Below are positions 1-7,992 of a DNA stretch of 10,956 nt, in pieces. Numbering within the stretch: position 1 is the stretch's first letter; every line of letters begins with the position of its first letter. Origin of the DNA: Saccoglossus kowalevskii. Its lineage: Eukaryota; Hemichordata; Enteropneusta; Harrimaniidae. The notes beneath the pieces are model-generated. The model searched no databases. It saw only the letters and a list, made by a program, of their open reading frames with translations, and was not told the DNA's origin. The translations under genes and the position numbers were made by a program. The stretch is from the NCBI RefSeq assembly GCF_000003605.2, contig NW_003128904.1, positions 1-10,956 of the forward strand, in the 5' to 3' direction.

Positions 1-1555
1 ACGGCAGTACACTTACCTACACTTCAATACATGGTACTGTACTGTACTACACGGCAGTACACTTACCTACACTTCAATACATGGTACTGTACTGCATTAC
101 ACGACAGTACACTTACCTACACTTCAATACATGGAACTGTACAGCACTACGTAGTGCTGTATATACGGCAGTACACTTACCTACACTTCAATACATGGTA
201 CGGTATTGCACTACACGGAAGTACACTCACCTACACTTCAAAACATGGTACTGTACTGTACTACACGACAGTACACTTACCTACACTTCAATACATGGCA
301 CTGTACAGCACTACACGGCAGTATACTTACCTACACTTCAATACATGGTTCTGTACTGCATTACACGACAGTAAACTTACCTACACTTCAATATATGGTA
401 CTGTACTGTACTACACGGCAGTACACTTACCTACACTTCAATACATGGTACTGTACTGTACTACACGACAGTACACTTACCTACACTTCAATACATGGTA
501 CTGTACTGTACTACACGGCAGTATACTTACCTACACTTCAATACATGGTACTGTACTGCATTACACGACAGTAAACTTACCTACACTTCAATATATGGTA
601 CTGTACTGTACTACACGGCAGTACACTTACCTAAACTTCAATATATGGTACTGTATTGCGCTAAACGGCAGTACACTCACCTACACTTCAATACATGGTA
701 CTGTACTGTACTACACGACAGTACACTTACCTACACTTCAATACATGGTACTGTATGCGCCAAACGGCTGTACACTTTACCTACACTTCAATGCATGGTA
801 CTGTATTGCGCTAAACGGCAGTACACTCACCTACACTTCAATACATGGTATTGTACTGCACTGCACGACAGTACACTTACCTACACTTCAATACATGATA
901 CTGTACTGTACTACACGGCAGTACACTTACCTACACTGCAATACACGGTACTGTACTGTACTAAACGGCAGTATACTTACCTACACTTCAATACATGGTA
1001 CTGTACTGCATTACACGACAGTACACTTACCTACACTTCAATACATGGTACTGTACTGTACTGCACGGCAGTATACTAACCTACACTTCAATACATGGTA
1101 CTGTACAGCATTACACGGCAGTACACTTACCTACACTTCAATACATGGTACTGTACTGCATTACACGACAGTACACTTACCTACACTTCAATACATGGCA
1201 CTGTACAGCACAACACGGCAGTATGCTTACCTACACTTCAATACATGGTACTGTACTGCATTACACGACAGTACACTCACCTACACTTCAATACATGGTA
1301 CTGTACTGTACTACACGACAGTACACTTACCTACACTTCAATACATGGTACTGTATTGCGCCAAACGGCTGTACACTTTACCTACACTTCAATGCATGGT
1401 ACTGTATTGCGCTAAACGGTAGTACACTCACCTACACTTCAATACATGGTACTGTACTGTACTACACGGCAGTGCACTCACCCACACTTCAATACATGGT
1501 ACTGTATTGCGCTACACGGCAGTACACTTACCTAAACTTTAATAAATGGTGGTGA
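1..1555 (+). repeat. 50-bp minisatellite/satellite array, about 31 copies
   Basis: Head-to-tail copies of a 50-bp unit start with acggcagtac and carry acttacctac, acttcaatac, atggtactgt and actgtactac in order. Unit starts fall at 1, 51, 101, then 165 and every 50 bp to 715, then 764 (a 51-bp unit), 815 and every 50 bp to 1365 (51 bp), then 1416, 1466 and a decaying partial unit at 1516-1555. The array runs off the left edge. Copies differ mostly by single substitutions, such as acgaca for acggca, gcattac for gtactac, and gcgctaa endings. The top strand is G-poor (7 G against 14 C per unit) and the consensus has no stop in any forward frame, so long reading frames arise automatically. Function is unknown; no coding or centromeric role can be shown from sequence alone. 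Confidence 0.97.
140..161. repeat. 22-bp perfect palindrome inside the minisatellite
   Basis: The 11 bases tacagcactac are followed directly by their exact reverse complement. The second arm is part of a 14-bp insertion (151-164), the only large length change in the array. It looks like a local inverted duplication of the end of the third unit, as made by a template-switch error during replication. Confidence 0.9.
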
Positions 1556-1906
1556 ATAAACCAGTTGTTGATTCACTGCCACAGTTAATATCTCGCCTTG
1601 TTCGTACTGTCATTCGTTCTAATCGACATATGTTACTGGCGTAAATGCGTGTAAATTGTTAATAATCCCTATACCATATTCCATTGTTTATATTAATACG
1701 GCATGACATGTACTACATCATACATATTATAATCGCGATAATCATTTTAATTTGATTTGATTTGACGCTCAACTGCGAGATCTCACGAGTTGTGTGAAAA
1801 CGCGCATTGAACATCTGTCTAAAATCGAACGATTTGATTCTGAGCCGATTTCTTTATTTCCATGTTCCCATCAAAGGTCGACCTTTTACAGGGAAATATT
1901 GCGTTT
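1556..1906. other. Non-repetitive AT-rich spacer between satellite blocks
   Basis: About 350 bp with no satellite units and no convincing reading frame. The only local pattern is a short tttga run (three copies at 1751-1765). It separates the main array from the small outlying block in the same orientation. Confidence 0.6.
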
Positions 1907-2095
1907 GAATACACTTACTTAATCGTGTACGGCATTACACTAACCTACACTTCAGCACATGTTACTGTATTGCACTACACGGCAGTATACTTAACTACAC
2001 TTCAATACATGGTACTGTACTGTACTACACGGAAGTATACTTACCTACACTTTAATAAATGTTACTGTACTGTACTACACGGTAGTACACTTACG
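1907..2095 (+). repeat. Outlying, diverged block of the same 50-bp satellite
   Basis: Three full units start at 1929, 1979 and 2029, with a partial unit at 2079-2095 and a degraded fragment (acacttactta) before them. Orientation matches the main array. The copies carry more changes, such as ttaacta for ttaccta and atgtta for atggta, as expected at the edge of an array that escapes homogenisation. The unit at 2029 shares actttaataaatg with the last partial unit of the main array. The 79-codon frame over this block (1862-2101) is a by-product of the stop-poor repeat. Confidence 0.92.
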
Positions 2096-2101
2096 TATTG
2101 A

Positions 2102-2978
2102 TCGATGTCAATCTTTATTTTGACGCGGATATGTTGTTCACGTGTGTTTAGTGAAATGACACCCAATTGAAATACGGAATTGCTAAAAACCGTCACTATC
2201 TTATTATAAATTCAGTATTACGCCAGTTAAGTGTCTTATCCGTGAGTGACTATTAACACGTATTGCAGCATATTTCGGAGTGTATAGCGCCCTCAGTTTC
2301 TTTTTGTTATATTTACGCTCAGAGAAACAAAACTTTGATGTCTGGAACGGTCACGTGATATTACAAATTCATCAATCTGTGAGATCGCATTGTAGAGTCA
2401 GTGATGTAAGTTTATTTCCATTATCGATGTTTCAACCACCTCTCTTTCTAGTTGTTTTATATCGGATTTACTGTTGTTTTCAGTGTATTTGAACTACCAA
2501 CATGTAACGCTATAGAAATGTATGCAGGCTGCCATGTTTATTGACAGTGTACTAACATTTGTTGTTTCACCGCTTCTTGAATAATCCAGATCTACACTGA
2601 ACAATTTGAGGGTGGCTCTTTGAGAGTGATTGACACCATTATGGATATCTACGCATCGTTAACACCGGAACTGGAATTGGTAATGTAAAAACTCTATAGT
2701 TGAACTCATTCATTGAGGAACGATGCAACTATTTAAATGGTAGCCGTCAGAATCATATGGTATAGCTTTACTTTGAGGCTAATATAACTGTATGAATTCC
2801 TATCTTGTACCCATTTATTACAAGTGTGTAGTCTCTTTCTCTGTATTATTATTGAAAACATTTTGATTTGTGCCCAGTGTACTTATCTCCCATAGCCCTC
2901 GTGTGGTGACGTGTGCACTTGAAATTAAACATTTGATTTTTAATGATTGGAGCTGAATTAAGATAACTGGAGTGAGGA
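2102..2978. other. Unique AT-rich DNA with possible exon signals
   Basis: No recognisable gene. Visible details are a palindromic E-box core (tcacgtga at 2351-2358), a strong-looking donor site (gtaagt at 2406-2411) and a pyrimidine-rich stretch ending in ccag at 2589. Together they could outline the 5' end of a gene on the plus strand, with a non-coding first exon ending at 2405 and an intron of about 184 bp. Isolated matches like these are common by chance. Confidence 0.3.
2590..2679 (+). other. Candidate small coding exon (weak)
   Basis: Ninety bases, exactly 30 codons, lie between a ccag acceptor-like site and a weak gtaatg donor-like site. The open frame begins IYTEQFEGGSLRVIDTIM and ends in LTPELEL, a balanced composition unlike the surrounding AT-rich DNA. 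If read through the donor it stops after two codons. No family is recognised and no neighbouring exon could be tied to it, so chance remains likely. Confidence 0.2.
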
Positions 2979-3233
2979 TTGATTGAATGCATTATTCGGA
3001 TATCATTATTTTTTCAAATAAAAACGCGCACCACTGTGCCATGTATTTCTATAGGCTCTGTGCGAGCTACTGTGGAACGCCAGTCGAAAGAGCCAATGAA
3101 AATAGCTAAACTTGAGAAAACAGTACAAACGCAAATCAATGAATCCGCGAGCAACCAAATCGATATATGTTGCATACATAAGGATAATCTTGTTTCACTG
3201 TTCACGAGAGTCTCTACAACTATACTAAAATAG
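2979..3233 (+). CDS. Hypothetical frame or terminal exon, unrecognised
   Basis: An 84-codon open frame whose second part, after an acceptor-like ttctatag at 3047-3054, has a polar, balanced composition: SVRATVERQSKEPMKIAKLE, then a Gln/Asn-rich stretch, ending VSTTILK before a TAG. It is slightly richer in GC than its surroundings. The minus strand is also open here (3014-3325), so openness alone proves little. No domain is recognised. It could be a last exon or an old repeat fragment; random openness is the default explanation. Confidence 0.18.
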   Translation: MIECIIRISLFFQIKTRTTVPCISIGSVRATVERQSKEPMKIAKLEKTVQTQINESASNQIDICCIHKDNLVSLFTRVSTTILK

Positions 3234-3371
3234 ATTTCCCGATCTTTGTTATTACGGTGATGATTGCCAAACGTTGAAAATGCGAGGATGTCCGCTTCAA
3301 AACAATAGGGAGGAGGATTTTGCACGAATGCCGCCAGAACTCAAGAAATGAGCAAATCAACATGGTGATTG

Positions 3372-3372
3372 A

Positions 3373-3455
<83 letters not shown>
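3372..3455. repeat. (AAT)n microsatellite, about 28 copies; likely LINE-A 3' tail
   Basis: An uninterrupted run of aat triplets. It sits exactly 50 bases past the C-terminal stop codon of the minus-strand LINE-A, with the short 3' UTR between them. Read in the LINE sense it is (TTA)n. Many non-LTR elements without a poly(A) tail end in short tandem repeats made during target-primed reverse transcription, so this run is better explained as the element's terminus than as an independent microsatellite. Confidence 0.9.
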
Positions 3456-3505
3456 GTACAGGAAGTGCAAATAAAGATTACAAAAGAAAATAAAAACATT
3501 TTTTT
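3456..3505 (-). other. LINE-A 3' UTR
   Basis: Fifty bases between the ORF2 stop and the triplet tail, reading gtaatctttatttgcacttc in the element's sense. A short UTR of this kind usually contains the sequence the RT recognises. There is no AATAAA in the sense direction; the AATAAA at 3470-3475 lies on the plus strand and is probably coincidental. Confidence 0.6.
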
Positions 3506-4478
3506 TTAAATACTATCTCGTATATTATATGCATGTATTAAATAACATGCTATGTTTCTCTGTAAATGTTTGTTATTTGTTTTCATCAAGTTATTGAATT
3601 TAATTGGGTCTGGGTAAATATAATAATAAGCCGGTAAATATGTTTTCCTTATCTCAGAATAAAGTTGACAGCATACAGGAAATGAAACTCGTCTTCAACG
3701 ATATCACGACAAAATCACAGTAGCGTTCATTTCTAGAAACGTTGTGTTTCCTGCCTGTCTCAATGTGTAAAGTATGTGCTGATATTCTAAGCTTACAGTG
3801 CACATTTAACAAATGTGCTCTATCGAAATTGAGTAAATAACTCTCGCAGCCAAAAATGGTTTTAAAACATCTATATTTTACAAATTTTGGGATGTCATTT
3901 ACTGCAGCTGACCACTGTTGCGAGTCTATATCTCTGCAACATTGCTTAAATATATTTAAAAATGTTAATTCATTTCACCTCTGTGATAGCCAAGCTTCCC
4001 CTACACCATATGAAGATAATATTTTTGTAACTGATAATGCCCAACATTGTTGATTACTTTGAGATTTACAATACTGAAATTGATAACACTTAAAAACATA
4101 TCTACTTTCATTCATCTTTAGTATATGCAACCAATATTTAATAATACGTAAACACATTTGTACGTTTAGAGTATAACGCCCCAATTCCCTTCTTATTGCA
4201 AGAGTGGATGTGTTGTCGCCTACATTTGGAGCATACCTAACAAAATTATTATGAATATTTTCTATATGATTGGCATCGTGAAACCCCCAAATTTCGCTAC
4301 CGTATAATAAAATCGGTAGTTCCTTTGAATCGAACACTGTAAATAGCAATTTGATTGGAAAGTATTTGTAATGCTGTAAACATTTTTTCAGATTACAAAT
4401 ACATTTTCTGGCCTGATTTGCGATTGTTTGCTGCGCTTGAAAATAAGCTCGGAAGGATGAAAACACGATTCCTAACTA
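3506..4478 (-). pseudogene. LINE-A ORF2 C-terminal domain, to the true stop
   Basis: Continues the RT after a frameshift: YLG-type block, ANQARKCICNLKK, the hallmark PILLYGSEIWG (about 4284-4316), ELGRYTLNV, IIKYWLHIL, GVGEAWLSQ. An in-frame TGA at 3975-3977 ends the obvious frame, but coding resemblance continues in the same frame: CCRDIDSQQW, YRCFKTIFG, LRISAHTLHIETGRK, then RYCDF. A one-base loss near 3710 hides a Cys-x2-Cys pair followed by IVEDEFHF, and after one more shift CCQLYSEIRKTYLPAYYY runs to a TAA at 3506-3508. The Cys/His pattern resembles the putative nucleic-acid-binding finger found at this position in related LINEs. Confidence 0.88.
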
Positions 4479-5256
4479 ATATCAAACGGAACCATCTCAA
4501 TTCGTTTTCCTCTAAAAACCCAGCACTCATAGTTTGTCAACCGCCCACTCCTTCTGAATACAATGATTTTATTTTTTGATATGTTCACTGACAATTTACA
4601 TTGTTGACAATAAGCTGAAAGACGATCTAATAATCTTTGCAGTCCGATTACACTGCTACTGAATAGGCACAGGTCGTCAGCATATAATAAGTAACACACT
4701 TGTAAAATACCAACATATACACCTTAATATGTCCAAGTAGAAAGATATTGCTCAATATCATTAATGCAAAAAAAAAATAATAACAGTGGAGAGAGCGATA
4801 AATGAACCTTGTTGGAGTCCGGAACTACAGTTGAAAACATCAGTTAAACCATGTGATGTTTTAACACAATCTGTTATATTGCGATATAGTGAGTACAATA
4901 ATTTAAAGATCCCCGTAATCTAGTTTTCGATAATTTATAAAACAAAGCGTAATGGTTTACTCTGTCAAACGCTTTTTCGAAATCGACAAAAGACACGTAT
5001 ACTCTCCCCTTTGAGGTTTGTTAATTATTGTACTTAGAATAAAAACATTATCTACAGTTCGATATCCTTTTCTGAAGCCTGCTTGTTCTTCTACTGTTTT
5101 ACTATAAATATGAAACCATGTTTTCAATCTTAAACATAAAATCTGGGTAATTATTCTATATTTATTAGGATGGTTTCTAGCACTCTTTTTTTTATTTATA
5201 CCACTATCCAGAATGATATTAAATAATCGACGTATATATTGTAATAAAATAGCCGC
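4472..5256 (-). pseudogene. LINE-A reverse transcriptase domain, frameshifted
   Basis: This decayed RT core would have made cDNA from the element's RNA on nicked target DNA. In order on the minus strand: LFNIILDSG, PNKYRIIT (the usual PNNYRGIT block), EEQAGFRKGYRTVDNVF (about 5040-5095), motif A FVDFEKAFD (4964-4990), a degraded motif B (GLQQGSFIALS, near 4800), INDIEQYL, motif C YADD (4673-4684), then GLQRLLDRL and KIIVFRR. Both aspartate-bearing catalytic motifs survive. Lesions are a frameshift near 5000-5020, a shift near 4770, an in-frame TAA at 4724-4726 and a shift near 4478 that joins the next domain. The longest surviving open piece is 4472-4699. Confidence 0.92.
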
Positions 5257-6699
5257 CTAGTACACCCCCTCCCCTTTACATGTTTTGCCCGGTTCATATA
5301 TAAACTGTTGTAATACAATCTTGAAGACACGCGAAGTCAGATTACCAAGTAGATATATCCGAAGTGCTGAGATGACAACTGATACTTTACAGTTCACGAG
5401 TATATTGTTTCAAGTCCCATACTTGGAAATGTCCGAAGAGGCCTTTTGAAATAAAAACACTTGTTTATGACCTCCAATTGAAAAATTTAATAGCACCCAA
5501 GTTGTGAAGTGTATTATTACAGGTGACCTATCATCTTCCGGTATCTCCCAAATTGCAGTACTACCAAATATTGATGTAAACATAGCCCAGTTTTGACAAT
5601 GACAAGATTCCTAAAATCTACCTAAAAAGGATATTTAGAGAAATTGGCCAATAAGAGTACAAATCCAAATAATTCCATAGAATCTGAGCAATTCTTGCTA
5701 TGCCGTATTTTGTATAAAAAGGCCTGTTTTTCACTGTAAACTTGTCTCTGACTACAGACTGGGAGAAGAATATCCAAGTTTGAGTTTGCCCACTAAATTC
5801 ACTGTTTTCCAGCGAGAGCTTCTGTTTGATGTGGGAACACGGAGAAACCTGACTCGATACTGATTTTCATAGTGTTCGAGTAAGCAAACTAATAACCCTT
5901 TGAATAGACTTTCGAATTTGAGACAGAATATTTGTCTTCTCTCAGTTAGTGCTCAGAACACGAGAAAAAGCCTTCCGTTATTATTTCAGTTTTGGAACAA
6001 GTCAGGAATCCCAAAATGGCAACAAAATTGCGATAATAGTTGTTAAATGGTTTTTGAGATCGCCTGGAATTGACTGGGAGGCACCTCATTACGAAGTAGA
6101 AACCCTAGTAAGATTATTAATTCCGGACCCAAAATTCGGCTTATTATTAATCGTGGTTCATTAATTGATTTGTTTCGGCTCGTAAAGGTTATATAATGTT
6201 TCAATTGGCCGTGAAATTATAACTAGAGTTAATCAAGGGATTAGTGGTAATAACTAAACAAGAGTATCTTAATTGGTTTATCATCGTGCCTGTAGTCAAA
6301 CCAAATACTCTCATTGTTAGTTGACGGGTTTACAGATAATTGTAAAGTGGTAGTGTTCAAAGTCCATGTATTGATTTACAGTTGGAATTCAGTTGGCATA
6401 GCAACACAGGCTATGGGAAACCGAGTAGCACACAGTACTGTTCAGTGTCATCACGAGACTCTGCGTCTAAAAATAGCGATATTTTATTAAAAATCCAGAC
6501 TTGATTCAATAGCTCAAATTTAGGTTTTTAGAAAATATGATGTCCAATAAGGGGGTGAATATGATAAATCAGGTTCTAAATTCTAGTAAGTGATATTATT
6601 GAAGTCTGTATAATGTTTTAAACTGGGCAGCTTCTGTTGTCAGGAAACGTGCATATGTGGCAAAGGTGTTCATAGGCAGCCATACTCGACCTTGTTTAT
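5257..6699. other. Unidentified 1.4-kb AT-rich segment
   Basis: No open frame worth calling. The longest, 5949-6164 on the plus strand, has no ATG start and no recognisable domain, although its PGIDWEAPHYEVETLVRLL portion has a protein-like composition. The segment begins right where LINE-A breaks off, with a C-rich stretch (accccctcccc). No terminal repeats, tRNA-like promoter boxes or LTR pair were seen by eye. It could be the 5' part of LINE-B decayed beyond recognition, an older insertion, or a non-autonomous element. Confidence 0.45.
5713..5720 (+). promoter_or_regulatory. Candidate TATA box
   Basis: The sequence gtataaaaaggcc is close to the animal RNA polymerase II TATA consensus with a GC-rich right flank. 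Start sites would be expected roughly 25-30 bases downstream, around 5740-5750. No coding region follows convincingly, so it may be a relic promoter of a retroelement or chance in AT-rich DNA. Confidence 0.3.
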
Positions 6700-7281
6700 T
6701 ACACATTGTATGTCAGCTAAACATGTACTCTGCATTACGTAAATTCAGAAAGCATGATGATCTTGAGAGCTTACAAAATTATGAAACTTTGAAGGTAGAT
6801 TTTAAAAAGGTATGTGAAAAAAAAAATTCAAACGTGATGCTTGTAAGAATTTACGAGAGGTAGATAGGAATGATATATGTGGAAACAGATCAAACGGTTC
6901 ACGGGAGTCAGAAAGCATTGTCCATCCATTGCACCGACAAAATGGCTGCAACATTTTGAAATACTTCACAACCCTGAAAGACAAAAAGTCACCTTTAGAT
7001 GCCACAGTTGAGCAATATTTAGAAGATTTTGATGACGCGGGCAATAGTCAGGATGGCAGTATAGATGAAATTTTGAATAGATAAAAATCCAGAAAACGAA
7101 ATTTCACATGCACTGAAAAAACTAAAAAAAATTACAAATCCCCTGGACCGGATGGAATTCCCAATGATTTATATAAAGCTCTTTCCAAATGAATGGTGTA
7201 AAGGTATAATAGTACCAATACATAAAAAGGGAAGTATGACTGATCCACAACAATTACAGGGGAATTACCTTATTAAACTCA
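6700..7281 (+). pseudogene. LINE-B endonuclease-RT linker and RT domain 0, broken
   Basis: Resemblance begins with CQLNMYSALRKFRKHDD (from about 6710), the stretch that follows the endonuclease in related ORF2 proteins. A one-base loss in the A-run at 6817-6826 shifts it to FKRDACKNLREVDRND, then IKRFTGVRKHCPSIAP and KWLQHFEILHNPE in another frame, then DEILN and ISHALKKLK. RT domain 0 is clear as YKSPGPDGIPNDLYK (about 7132-7176), followed by a TGA. WCKGIIVPIHKKGS and, after a one-base insertion near 7248, NNYRGITLLNSLSK lead into the open RT frame without a gap. All pieces are in the expected order. Confidence 0.85.
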
Positions 7282-7992
7282 TTGAGTAAAATTTTCATAT
7301 CAATAATGAATATAAGACAGGTCAAATGGGCAGATGCTGTGGGTTGTATTAAAGATTGTCAGGCGGGTTTTCGCAAAGGTTATAGTACGGTTGAAAACAT
7401 CTTTGTCTTGCATGTTATGGTTCAAAAATATCTGAGTAAATCAAATAGTAGATTTTATTGTGCATTTGTGGATTTTAGCAAAGCTTTTGATTCAGTAGAC
7501 CATAACTTATTATTGTATAGACTATGTATAGCTGGTATTTGTGGGAAAATGCTTATTATTTTGAAGTCCATGTACAGAGATGTCAAAGCCTGTGTTAAAT
7601 CGCAGCACGGTATAACAAACTACTTCTCTTGTCATGTTGGGGTACGTCGGGGATGCATGATTAGTCCCTTTTTATTTACATTATTCATCAATGAACTCAA
7701 TACTATGTTAGAAAATTTGGGTAACATGGGTATTCAAATTACACAGGAACTTTTAAATTTAATTTCACTTTTGTATGTAGATGATGTGGCCATTTTTAGT
7801 GATTCTCCTATTGGCTTACAGAGACTTTTGTCGATTTTGGAAAAATTTTGTACACTTTGGAAAATGTCGGTAAACTTAAATAAAACAGAAATTATAGTTT
7901 TTAGACGCGGGGGTATTGTTAAGAAAAGTGAAAACTGGGCTTTTGGAGGGACACAGATTAATACAGTTACTACAAATACCTTGGTTTATTGA
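7282..7992 (+). pseudogene. LINE-B reverse transcriptase core, 236 codons open
   Basis: The longest clean coding remnant in the window apart from the satellite. Motifs in order: QAGFRKGYSTVENIF (about 7360-7404), motif A FVDFSKAFD (7465-7491), motif B GVRRGCMISPFLF (7639-7677), motif C YVDD (7774-7785), GLQRLL, SVNLNKTEIIVFRR. All three catalytic aspartates are present. YVDD replaces the usual YADD of non-LTR enzymes. There is no real start codon: the frame is open upstream to about 7240 and belongs to a longer ORF2. It ends at an artificial TGA because a shift near 7970 hides the YKYLGLLISS block, which follows in the next frame. Confidence 0.93.

Larger units (their letters stand above)
3372..5256 (-). 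mobile_element. LINE-A: 3' half of a non-LTR retrotransposon
   Basis: Minus-strand remnant carrying, in order, the part of the RT after domain 0, the catalytic RT core, the C-terminal region, a 3' UTR of about 50 bp and a (TTA)n tail. The RT motifs match the CR1/L2/Jockey-like group of non-LTR elements; the exact clade cannot be set by eye. Its left end is a natural 3' terminus. Its right end stops abruptly near 5256, inside the segment reading AILLQYIRRLFNIILDSG, which normally follows domain 0. The lost 5' half may be LINE-C. At least two in-frame stops and four frameshifts make it a non-functional copy of moderate age. Confidence 0.9.

Noticed and set aside
31-1555. Long plus-strand frames over the satellite as a real repetitive protein gene
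   Set aside because: Several overlapping frames are open at once because the 50-bp unit lacks stop codons. Start codons are just the ATG in each unit and there is no independent coding evidence.
1-1555. Array as a CRISPR locus
   Set aside because: The 50-bp units are contiguous with no unique spacers, and the context is eukaryotic.
1862-2101. 79-codon plus-strand frame
   Set aside because: Most of it is the diverged satellite block; the rest is unrecognised.
3014-3325. 103-codon minus-strand frame
   Set aside because: It overlaps the plus-strand candidate, has no domain, and its composition fits random openness.
3856-4579. Plus-strand frames at 3856-4053 and 4355-4579
   Set aside because: They are antisense to the clear LINE-A ORF2 coding sequence.
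5866-5920. tRNA-derived SINE B-box (gtgttcgagtaag)
   Set aside because: The match is poor and no A-box lies at the right distance upstream.
5257-6699. LTR retrotransposon with TATA box and possible gag-like stretch
   Set aside because: No pair of long terminal repeats, primer-binding site or protease/integrase motif could be found by eye.
6802-7044. 80-codon minus-strand frame
   Set aside because: It is antisense to the LINE-B linker, whose plus-strand pieces match LINE ORF2 order.
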